A stretch of 64,000 bases of DNA from Tubulanus polymorphus (lineage: Eukaryota; Nemertea; Palaeonemertea; Tubulaniformes; Tubulanidae): the NCBI RefSeq assembly GCF_964204645.1, contig NC_134027.1:22990485-23054484 (forward strand). The letters are read 5' to 3'. Below, piece after piece: positions 23,801-31,800 of the stretch; within the stretch, counting starts at the first letter, position 1, and every line of letters starts with the position of its first letter. The translations under genes and the position numbers were made by a program. The notes beneath the pieces are model-generated. The model worked only from the letters and a program-made list of their open reading frames with translations. It ran no database searches and was not told where the DNA came from.

Positions 23801-25376
23801 GGTAATTTTCGTTTTATCGCGCTATTTTTCGTTTTAACGTGGCAATAAAACGAAAAAGTTCGTTTTATCGCGCAATGAAGTGACTTTTTCTCGTTTTAAC
23901 GCGGTAATTTTCGTTTTAACATGGTAAATTTTGTTTTATTGCACGCCATAAAACGACTTTTAGGCGTCTATAAAAAAAAAAGAAATTGCACAATTTGTGA
24001 TATCAGCCACCTTAGTCAGATGCTGGTAGTTATTTTGTTTATGCGCAATGTTTCAGTTAATCAATTACTTTAGCTTGTCAGCATTATTCAAATGTTCTTA
24101 ATACTTCGGTACATCATCTTTACAGATGATGGCAAGTGGACTGTCGCTTCGTTAGTTCCGCTGATGATTGCTGGTGTTATTCTTGGTAGCATTGCGTTTT
24201 CTCTGGTGTTAATCTTAATGATCGTACTTCAAATAAATCTACTCAGAAATAGAGGTTGCTCCTTCATTAACAAATCAAGAGAACCGTGAGTTGTTTTTAA
24301 GCTATTTCCTAACTGTGTGTGTCCTACCCGTACAATATGCCATCTTTTTGAATGATCTAGGTAGAATGGCAATGCCACCCAATGCTTTAGAATTTGTACA
24401 AAACATCAAAAGCGATGCAGTTTTAAAAATAAATGTCATTAAATCCATTGACGAACTTATAGATTTTGAAAATAATTTGATTTTCTTAATTAAATAAAAC
24501 GCCAAATTCAAGATACTTAAAAAACCAGGATGTCATGAATAGACTCGAAACTAGCGGTACATGTCACACCACGACGAGATTCGAATCCCATAATCTCCTT
24601 GAACCGAACATCCCGGCATCGGCGAAAGTTACAAGTTTATTTTCGGAAGTTGGAATTGATATGTCACTAATGCTTTGAAATCCTTTCATTTCAGAGAGAC
24701 TGGAGAATCGACAGTTGGTAAATGATAGCTTAAAGTAGAACTAGAGTTATATATAATTCAAGGAAAAATAAATCATAATCAAAATTATAATTATCAGTAG
24801 AATAACAGGGTTGGTAAAGATGTTATCCATTTTGAAAATACACTATTAAAAAAGCAGATTACAATCTAATATATGTTTTATCTTATTGATTATATCATTA
24901 TTGCTGAAATGATTTTGTATCATTTCAGTTTATTCTAACAGTAATGAAGCCCGCCGTGACACAGACTCGCGTATGTATATTCGATGCATTTTACTCATAC
25001 CTTCCCATCTCCCAGTGAAATTGATTTACCATTAAGATAATTCGTCTTTCAGACTCTTACGCCGCGGCAACGCCGTACGTGAATGTGGCTTTTAGCGGTA
25101 AGTCAATTGTTATTATTTTATCAATTTACTCATACATACGTGAATGACTCATACATAAGTGAATGACAACATTCGAAACGGAATACTAAGAGACTTCATT
25201 ACATAAGGCTTAGATGTTATCGACATTTGTTTCAACTATATTTCCTACCTTAGCTCCGTGGCCGCCATATCTTTTCGGGATAAGAATAATTTTTATCATC
25301 TGTGTTCATTTCTTTTCCTTCATTGTAAGCAGAGTCAATAGATGATCCGAATCCATATGAAGAAGTCAGGAACTAG
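11769..25376 (+). CDS. Receptor gene R2 (Ig/FN3 receptor with ITSM-like tail)
   Basis: Exons: signal 11769-11820; V 12746-13089 (frameshifted); N 15245-15520; A 16408-16683; B 16812-17114; A 17344-17622; B 17749-18051; C 18168-18494; A 20003-20278; B 20409-20711; C 20791-21117; D 21721-21993; F1 22210-22515; F2 23186-23470; TM 24126-24285; tail exons 24695-24717, 24929-24970, 25053-25097, 25333-25376 (stop TAG). Extracellular introns are phase 1; TM to t1 is phase 2, then phase 1 again. The product would be a type I membrane protein with up to 11 Ig and two FN3-like domains. The tail holds V-V-Y-S-N-S, A-T-P-Y-V-N-V (fits the ITSM consensus TxYxxV and the Grb2-SH2 consensus YxN) and P-N-P-Y-E-E-V. 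The V exon is broken but its phase symmetry would let it be skipped. Function as an inhibitory or switch receptor is inferred from the tail. Confidence 0.8.
12010..12092. repeat. Short inverted-repeat element in R2 first intron
   Basis: Arms ATTGAAGAAATCCCGCAATT and AATTGTGGGATTTCTTCAAT flank about 30 bases. The arm core (GAAATCCCRCAAT) resembles the end of the young Penelope-like terminal repeat at 54833. Also present in R4 at 39042-39119. Confidence 0.55.
12746..13089 (+). pseudogene. R2 V-like Ig exon, frameshifted
   Basis: 344 nt versus 345 in R4. One base is missing near 13080, so the frame reaches TAA at 13084 just before the donor, which is also changed from GTAAGA to GTAACA. The Ig core itself (V-V-Q-C-Q-V, C-P-R-G-T-I-T, D-S-G-M-W-W-C-D-Y-M-N) is intact. 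An upstream GTAAGA at 13083 could serve as a donor but would not restore frame. Skipping the exon would. Confidence 0.75.
13302..15090 (+). mobile_element. Decayed Penelope-like element in R2 V-N intron
   Basis: Broken frames around 13775-14000 read D-F-I-K-R-K-L-P-S-C-N-L-N-Y, E-L-C-A-R-R-A-F-F-Q-F and F-L-E-H-I-E-S-E-I-L-P, matching the RT of the young element's protein (D-F-L-K-R-K-L-P-S, F-L-E-H-V-E-T-E-L-L-P). Near 14630 Y-I-G-E-T-G and, in a shifted frame, I-K-E-H-K-R-D-A-F-K match its GIY-YIG domain. Ends at about 13302-13352 and 15035-15085 are inverted copies of each other. 13367-13404 carries a degenerate hammerhead-like core on the minus strand. Confidence 0.75.
15245..15520 (+). 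CDS. R2 N-type Ig exon
   Basis: 276 nt, phase 1-1. Encodes A-P-P-S-G-P-D-L-T-S-Q-P-N-T-A, L-T-I-T-C-D-G-S, Y-K-W-S-G and D-S-G-V-Y-T-C-N-V. A classic I-set-like signature. Confidence 0.88.
15521..16407 (+). other. R2 intron between N and first A exon
   Basis: Closely matches R1 (5119-6020, reversed) and R4 (42535-43421). No gene seen. Confidence 0.7.
16408..16683 (+). CDS. R2 A-type Ig exon, first
   Basis: 276 nt, phase 1-1. Encodes P-P-S-S-L-I-L-Q-G-P-T-S-P-V-Q-E-S, K-C-T-A-T-G-G-N-P and A-E-Y-Q-C-T-A-T-G. Acceptor atttcag, donor GTAAGTACTG. Confidence 0.87.
16812..17114 (+). CDS. R2 B-type Ig exon, first
   Basis: 303 nt, phase 1-1. Encodes M-M-K-K-P-A-D-N-V-L-V-N-D-N-Q-Q-I-E-C, I-Q-W-F-T-Y and N-Q-A-R-Y-R-C. 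Acceptor tttctag. Confidence 0.87.
17344..17622 (+). CDS. R2 A-type Ig exon, second
   Basis: 279 nt, one codon longer than other A exons (V-D-G-S-T instead of G-G-S-T in the loop). Phase 1-1; D-F-T-C-T-A-T-G and A-K-Y-Q-C cysteines present. Confidence 0.87.
17749..18051 (+). CDS. R2 B-type Ig exon, second
   Basis: 303 nt, phase 1-1. Encodes V-K-K-P-A-D-R-V-L-F-N-N-N-Q-Q-M-E-C, I-Q-W-F-I-Y and Q-A-Q-Y-R-C. Confidence 0.87.
18168..18494 (+). CDS. R2 C-type Ig exon, first, with GC donor
   Basis: 327 nt, phase 1-1. Encodes P-P-E-S-M-T-L-T-E-I-P-N-G-P-V-V-E-G, L-T-C-T-T-D-S-S-N-P, L-W-A-Y and R-Q-Y-R-C. The donor reads TTGT|GCAAGT where other C exons have GTAAGT or GTGAGT. This is a GC-AG intron if used. 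Confidence 0.83.
18661..18724 (+). pseudogene. Relic of a B-type Ig exon in R2
   Basis: Reads V-K-K-R-A-D-Y-V-L-L-N-N-S-Q-Q-I-E-C-K-T and then loses similarity. The preceding ~45 bases resemble the intron normally found before B exons, but the acceptor is gone. Shared with R1 (2801-2862). Confidence 0.65.
19193..19481. mobile_element. Foldback/MITE-like element, 289 bp
   Basis: Long terminal inverted repeats (start TACGACGGCGTCCTAGGG, end CTAGGACGCCGTCGTA) of about 70 bases. The centre holds four or five repeats of tatttatctgcgcgttta. Non-coding, in the intron between C and A exons; an interrupted copy sits in R1 at 1516-2200. Confidence 0.7.
20003..20278 (+). CDS. R2 A-type Ig exon, third
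   Basis: 276 nt, phase 1-1. Encodes P-P-S-N-V-T-L-L-G-P-T-S-P-V-Q-E-S, L-T-C-T-A-T-G-S-N-P and A-E-Y-Q-C. Its 3' end and donor (GTAAGTACCCGG) match the 3' half of the R4 exon 44304-44579. Confidence 0.87.
20409..20711 (+). CDS. R2 B-type Ig exon, third
   Basis: 303 nt, phase 1-1. Encodes A-K-K-P-K-D-Y-V-S-V-N-N-N-Q-H-T-E-C, I-Q-W-F-I-Y and Q-A-R-Y-R-C. Donor GTAAGAG. Confidence 0.87.
20791..21117 (+). CDS. R2 C-type Ig exon, second
   Basis: 327 nt, phase 1-1. Encodes P-P-E-S-I-T-L-T-E-I-P-N-G-P-V-V-Q-G, L-T-C-T-T-D-S-S, M-W-A-Y and R-Q-Y-R-C. Standard GTAAGT donor. Confidence 0.87.
21118..21720 (+). other. R2 intron between C and D exons
   Basis: Similar to the R4 intron 45415-46169 and the reverse of 1-751. 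The 102-codon frame 21376-21684 is not kept in the copies, so I do not call it a gene. Confidence 0.6.
21721..21993 (+). CDS. R2 D-type Ig exon
   Basis: 273 nt, phase 1-1. Begins A-P-Q-L-S-S-Q-V-G-P-I-A-A-N-I-G-E-S; second half has A-S-D-Y-G-S-Y-S-C-R-L-N-N-S-V-G-S. First cysteine in T-T-L-Y-C-S; no canonical core Trp. Membrane-proximal Ig shared by R2, R3, R4 and R5. Confidence 0.85.
22210..22515 (+). CDS. R2 FN3 exon F1
   Basis: 306 nt, phase 1-1. A single FN3 domain: T-P-Q-T-P-S-N-L-S-V, V-T-L-S-W-V-S, I-T-G-L-K-P-A-T-D-Y-Q-F-K-V-K-S-V and N-T-S-P-F-T-D-I-V-T-T. Trp, L-x-P-x-T-x-Y and S-P-x-T blocks are all present. Confidence 0.92.
23186..23470 (+). CDS. R2 FN3-like exon F2
   Basis: 285 nt, phase 1-1. 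Diverged FN3-like fold: V-L-I-R-L-P-S-F-P, Y-R-V-Y-V-E-Y-C-I-E-N-T, A-Y-S-Y-K-L-M-V-T-E. Two cysteines close together (C-I-E-N-T-N-R-C) are shared with R3 and R4. Donor GTACCG is weak compared with GTAAAG/GTAAAT in R3/R4. Confidence 0.8.
23673..23969. mobile_element. Foldback element in R2 F2-TM intron
   Basis: Ends AGACGCTTAAAAGTCGTTT and AAACGACTTTTAGGCGTCT are near-perfect inverted repeats. Inside are many alternating copies of cgttttatcgcg and cgttttaacgcggtaatttt in both orientations. Non-coding; likely a non-autonomous DNA transposon. Confidence 0.75.
24126..24285 (+). CDS. R2 transmembrane exon
   Basis: 160 nt, phase 1 to 2. Short stalk D-D-G-K-W-T, then one hydrophobic span L-V-P-L-M-I-A-G-V-I-L-G-S-I-A-F, continuing S-L-V-L-I-L-M-I-V-L, and a basic stop-transfer L-R-N-R. 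Orientation: extracellular Ig/FN3, cytoplasmic tail. Confidence 0.85.
24695..24717 (+). CDS. R2 tail micro-exon t1
   Basis: 23 nt (phase 2 to 1), encoding E-T-G-E-S-T-V. Bounded by tttcag and GTAAATG. R4 has an almost identical exon (48696-48718). Confidence 0.7.
24929..24970 (+). CDS. R2 tail exon t2
   Basis: 42 nt, phase 1-1, encoding V-Y-S-N-S-N-E-A-R-R-D-T-D-S. V-Y-S-N fits the YxN pattern bound by Grb2-type SH2 domains. Acceptor atttcag, donor GTATGT. Confidence 0.72.
25053..25097 (+). CDS. R2 tail exon t3 with T-P-Y-V-N-V motif
   Basis: 45 nt, phase 1-1, encoding S-Y-A-A-A-T-P-Y-V-N-V-A-F. T-P-Y-V-N-V fits the immunoreceptor tyrosine switch consensus TxYxxV/I, and Y-V-N also fits YxN. 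Confidence 0.75.
25333..25376 (+). CDS. R2 terminal tail exon t4
   Basis: 44 nt: E-S-I-D-D-P-N-P-Y-E-E-V-R-N then TAG. The C-terminal Y-E-E-V is kept in R3 (Y-E-E-I) and R4 (Y-E-E-V). Confidence 0.72.
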
Positions 25377-28300
25377 CAAAACAGAATACTAATGACCAGC
25401 CGGAACTTCTTATTGGGGCAGATACAGCACGTGCTTTCACCGACAATACATGACCTTTGTATGCTGGGAATGGATTCCAGTTTGCTCCGCCAAGTTAACT
25501 GCTGAAGGAGTTTGTCTTGTCTCCAGAATCCCATCGAATATATTACAAAACGACTACGAAAAGTTAATTAACAAGCTAAACTAGACCCGGTGCAACGAGG
25601 AATAGGTCTTGTTGGTGATGCCGATTCCGATGGTTCGTTGATGCAACGAAGTTCGAATTCCTGCGAGTGAAGTTCAATTTTTTTTTTTCAAATTGCGAGC
25701 GAAATCCGTGAAAATATCTGACGATTGTGTCCTCGTTTATTATCGTGCTAACTTTAACAAGTATTATTTAAGATGTAGTTTACTACTATCTATATGTAAT
25801 GCGTACAAGTAAATGATTTGATCAATTTTTTCAGCCGCTTCTTTTTTTATGATATCATGATCAATGTGATTTTATTTCAATTCATGTAATTCTTACAATA
25901 TTTGACAAATCAACCGTATATTATATGATATAACTTAATACTCTGCGTAAACATAGTCCCATAGATAATGTAAGCATATTAGATGAAAATTGGCTTTGGG
26001 GCAATAGTAGCGTGTACAAATGGAAACAGCTGTTAGAAAAAGAAAGAAAATATGAGGCCAGAAATTGATACCTTGTTTCTCCGCTCTGCTTAACTTCAAA
26101 GTTGACCCGGCCGGCCGCCTATTTGCCCTGTAAATTACTTTTTTAAATCATGATCAATTTTAGCTATAAATGCGCTGATAACGAATTTAATTGCATTTTA
26201 CAAAATGACCCGGCCGATTAAGAGAATCAAGGTATGATTTCTGTTTAGCCTCAGGAAATACGGGGATTTTTCGTTAAACGTAAAATTAAGAGGGATGTAT
26301 CTTATTTTTAGAATTTGACATTCAACTAACCATGATTTGACAAATAAGAAGTGAACATTTGATTGAAGCTTAAATGTTTAAGAGAAAAGAAAGGGAATTT
26401 ACGTTATTTGTTATTCTGAATTGACAGGTTTTTTTTCTGTAAATCATCTATTTATTTTTTTCAACGAATTGAATCATGTTTTTTGCTTGTATCTCTTTAT
26501 ACTGTTGATATCGCATTGCTATATAACCCATGTTAGTCGCATATCTAAGCGGAAATTGGGATGATTATAATCATTTTAGCAAATGGATGAGTTAATTAAA
26601 AGCAATCGCCACGCAATTTATACCAAATTGTATTTTTTTCTAATCATTTTCTTTATGGATGTTATACTTTGTAGAATATATATTGTCTAGAAAAGAAAAC
26701 CAATGCGTTGTCTTCATGTCATTCATTTTGGCGCCTCCGCTTAAACGACGAAAAACGTCCACTTTTTTCGGAAAATACCTCATTTTCGTGCGTCGACACA
26801 GATTTCTAGAGAAAATTCGACGTCTTTGCTTTCGTTTTGGTGTTTTATTCGCATTCAGGCATTTTATTGTCCTAATTTGCATGGGAATCATACGTATTAT
26901 GTCCCCACATTGAAAATGCCTCTGTTTACAACAAAAATGCCTCCGGTGGAGCTGTGGATAAAAGTATGGCGAGGATCGGGATCGCAAATTAAACGAATGG
27001 CAATAAAGTGTCAAATGGTAGTGACAGCGGTTGTGTTTGACTAAAATATATCAGGTGAGGTTATTTACTTATGCGACGTTCCGGATAAATGGTGGCAGCA
27101 GATATAGATGCCAATGTGTATTTGTTCAAACATTCATTTTTGATTTATAGCCTCGATAATTCCTATTTTGTCAATCCAATTCCCAGGCACGAATCAAAAC
27201 ATGCTTTCAAGTTCCGGAATTCTCTATTGCTATAAATACCAATCGCTTTAGTGTAACTTGCATAATACTTTGAAGTCACTCTTTTTTAATATATGTACAT
27301 ATCTATGTGACGAAATCTTGAAGTCGCTGAGTGAAAACTGTGCTTGCTTGATTTATGAGTTTTCTTTAGCAATCTCCATGTTTCTGGTGAGTTGAGAATC
27401 AGACCACCGTCTTTATTTTTGCCTCTACATTTTTTTTCTATCTATAAAGGTAAAAAAACACATTCATTTTCAAACGTTTGCCGCCATTTTGAATTAGTTG
27501 TAGCCCAAGTGTTAAAAAACGTAAGAAAGAACTAACATTGATCACTTTGCTTTGCAATAAATAACGCGCATGTTGGACGTAGTCCGAATTTGAAATTTGG
27601 TTTTGTAATTTTTAACGGATAGGATCTGATGGATTCCGCGTCTAGGATGCCTAAGTAGAGCGGCCTAAGTGGAGCTTTCCATTGTCCAAAATCTGACTAA
27701 TGACTGGAAACTATTGATGATCGATACCGTTGACAAACAACATTCATCAAGTGTGTTATTCCGATTAAAGGAGTCCTGTGTCTAATAACAACATGTATAG
27801 AAACTAAGTTTAAGTCCATTAATTCGCATTTTATCCAAAACTTCATTTCATATCGACAAATCATTATTTGTTTAGAATATTATCTACATTGAATTTCGCT
27901 TTTACTTGTTAATTAATTTCTTAAGCAGGCCCATGCCGAGGGGCGGGTGTCTTTTGGCGATAGCGAACGAAACCCCGAACGATTTTAAAGTGCCCTTTAA
28001 AAAGTCAATGTCAAGAAAAATGTGGCTCAAGACATTTTAACACGTTTTTGTAAAATGAAAAGTAATTCGAAATATATCTTGGGTGTTAGAGGGACGTTTG
28101 TCTGTCTTATAATTCGATATCACCAGGCTCTAGACTACATTACGTCACTATAGTGATCAGGTGTATCCGACTTGCAAACATCGCAGCAGTTGAACAGCTA
28201 GAAATTTACTAGGAATTTATTTAGTGAATTCATCCTCGGAAATAACCCGTGCTTTAGATTCCATTTTCTTTGATTTTAAATCTCCGTAGAAGCTTGATGA

Positions 28301-28380
28301 AATCTGGTTAACATTGGTATGATTTTTGAGTAAATTTTGAAATTAAATTGGAGGCAATCTTTATTGTCCTTCATTTTAGA

Positions 28381-28576
<196 letters not shown>

Positions 28577-28762
28577 TTATTGACACAACAGTGTGAAAAC
28601 ACCCTTTTTGAAATAGAACTGTCCCTTGAAATTAAAGTTCGGCACGGCCCTGTAGAGAAATACATCTTGTAGTAAGAAGCAATAATTCTCAGTGTCTTGC
28701 GAGATGTATAACAGCTGTTGTTTGGTTTCAAAACAATATTTTTGTATTTTTCTTTGTTGAAG

Positions 28763-28814
28763 TATTTGGTCGTGACTGTGGTGTTATATCTAATGAGATG
28801 TGGAGGAATAAATG
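28763..28814 (+). CDS. R3 signal-peptide exon
   Basis: 52 nt, as in R2 and R4. Encodes Y-L-V-V-T-V-V-L-Y-L-M-R-C-G-G-I-N-G. Acceptor ttgaag, donor GTAAGTG. No usable ATG of its own. Confidence 0.65.
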
Positions 28815-31800
28815 GTAAGTGAACATTGATACAATTACAGAAACAATAGTAAATACCGCCAGGTTCGTACGTACATGTATATTCAAACGTGAAGAGTGTG
28901 ACCTAACGCCCAATTGATTGAGCCGATAACCATGATAAATGATGCATGGCGATATTGAGACGATCTTAGTTAACAATCAATAAGTTAACTCTGGTATGAC
29001 AAGCTAATTATTCTAATTAACGAAATATAGGTATTATCTATTGAGTTCAACACTTTGATTTAATGTTTACTTTGCTGTTAATAGTTACCTGAATCATTAC
29101 CCTATGGCATATCACTGATCGTGTTTTAGTACATGGCGTTATTTCTTGTTACGAATTCTATGTATTTTTTTTGTAATTGAATATTTCTAGGACAGCAGCA
29201 GAACTGTATACACGCAGCGGATACGACAATCACGACAGTTGCAACACCAGCAGTTGTAAAACTAGGTGGCACCACTGTCGTACAATGTCAGGTTTCACCA
29301 CCCAGTAAAGATTTCTGTGGACTCAGAATAGAATTGGGTGGCCCTTCAGGACAGTTTGCGTTTGATAAGACAAAATGTCCTCGTGGAACTATCACTGAAC
29401 CCTGGTACACTGCACAATGTGACGTCACAGCTGGACGTTATGGTTTTCGTATCACTAATGTACAGATGACTGATACTGGAGTATGGGCATGTAACTACAT
29501 GAACTCTTTCCCAAATAGTAAAACATTAATTACAATATTAGGTGAGAATGGCGTTCAATAGAATAATATCTCTTATCTCATTAGTAACTTGTACTCAACA
29601 CTTGATCTGAATTATCTTCAATCATGAAGTATAAGAAAACTTCACGCATGATTTAACTACTAGTTTTATCCATTGATAAGATAAAAAGTGTCATCGTCCG
29701 GATATGATCATTGTGGCAATCAGACGGATGCAAATCAGAAGGTCATCCAATCCCTCGGTTTTGTGTGGTTTTACATTTACAGTGCCCCCGAGTGGACCAG
29801 TTCTAACATCTCAACCAAACACCGCCATCAACAACATCGTCGCAGTACAGGAGAATTCACCATTAACAATCGCATGCGACGGTTCACAGTCTGGAGCTAC
29901 GGGACTGACGTATAGATGGAGTGGTGTCAATCTATCAGCACAGTCTAATAATAAACTCAGTTTTACACGAATCAGTAAAACTGATTCAGGTGTTTATACA
30001 TGTAACGTATCGAATATAGCAGGAACGGTTACTGGTAGTATTACTATTAATGTGCTATGTAAGTATTTTCTTAACATGAACACGCGTATTTTTACTCATA
30101 TCTTTAATCTTATTCATTCACATTGAAAGCTAATTTAAAACAATCGCGCTTGTTTAACTTGTGTGAATAGATAGTTGTACAAAATCGTTGCATGCTGATG
30201 AAAGCACATGCGTTCTAGCAGTACGTAATATATAGTGCATGATCTCAAAGGGCAGGATGAATATGTTCAAGTTCCGAATTCTATCCTTGTCAAAAGATGT
30301 TTCTCTGACGTAGAAATAAGGGGGTGATCCCGTATCGTGCACAGCGAGAATGATATTATCGTGAGACTTCCTCAAAATATGAATTTAAATGACCCCAGTG
30401 AAGTTCATTACTTGTTCATTATTCCTTATATCGTTACTTATTCAGAATTCATCTCCCAATAAGGAACAAGTAACTTTTTACTTGTTCCTTGTTCCTTATT
30501 CAGATTTTCTTGTTACTTATTGAGAATTCATCTCCCAATGAGGAACAAGTAACATGTTACTTGTTCCTTATTGGGAGATGAATTCTCAATAAGTAACGAA
30601 AATTGAACCGGTAAAGACGAAACTCTGAATAAGGAACAAGTAACAAGTTACTTGTTCCTTATTGGGAGATGAATTCTCAATACGTAAGTTACGGAATAAG
30701 GAATAAGGAACAAGTAATGAACTTCACTGGGGTCATTTAAATGTGTGTTTGCCTGATACGACTGCGATAGGTTCTGTGATCGAATAACATGCAAAAATTG
30801 CATGCAATGAATTTATCCCCGGAAATAACCCATGCTTTAGATTTAATTTTCTTTGATTTTAAATCTCCGTAGAAGCTTAATGAAATCTTGTTAACGTTGG
30901 TATGTTTTTTGAGTAAATTCTGAAATTAAATTGGATGGAATCTTTATTGTCCTTCATTTTAGACCCACCAAGTAGTATTACATTGCAAGGACCGACGTCC
31001 CCAGTTCAGGAATCCACTACTGTTGTCTTAACATGCTCAGCTATAGGGGGTAACCCGGCACCGAACCTCGCCATAACTAGAACACCAGGGGGCAGCGCTG
31101 TAAAACAAGGAGGAAGTCCTCTTACATATTCAACATCCGTCACTAAAACAGATAACCAGGCAGTATACCGATGTACAGTTACTGGGGCTGGTATACCAAC
31201 ACCAATGATTTCTAATCAAGTTAAATTGACCGTAAACTGTAAGTTATACTGATAGTAAAAAAGAGGCGAATCTACAAAATTACCCATACTGTGTATGTGA
31301 GGAAAAGTAACGTGATTTAATTTCAATTCAAAACGCCTTCAACAACAGAAGGGATATTTAAAATTGCATTTCCGAGATACATAAAAGCAATTTTATATAC
31401 TAGATTCTAAGTAAAAGAGCGAATTGAAAAAAAAAACAGTTTCTTATTTTACAGATGCTGCTGATTCTGTTTGGCTGACTCCAGTAAAGTCTGTAATTGT
31501 AAAAGGCACTTCAATTCGGTTTAGGTGCGCAGCAACTGGTGGAAACCTGATAGTTACATCTACAACTGGCAATTCTCAACAGCACCGGGCGTCTGGAAAC
31601 CTATCACATCTAGAAATGCGAACTATGTAATAGATAATTCATCTAGATCCGACTCGGGACAATACAGATGTAGAGCGACAAATATAGGAGGTGTTACCAT
31701 CAGTAACATCGCTACCGTCGATGTTCAATGTGAGTGTTGATGTTCAAGTGCTTATAGTGAAAAAAAAAACTAAATTGTATTGGATTATATATGAGACAAT

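Noticed and set aside
26640-27044. Overlapping ORFs of 72-124 codons on both strands
   Set aside because: Low-complexity basic/aromatic composition, no domain, no splice context, overlapping in opposite directions.
30383-30742. CRISPR-like or satellite array of ggaacaagtaac words
   Set aside because: Words occur in both orientations with irregular spacing inside terminal inverted repeats, which is foldback transposon structure; a CRISPR array is not expected in an animal genome.
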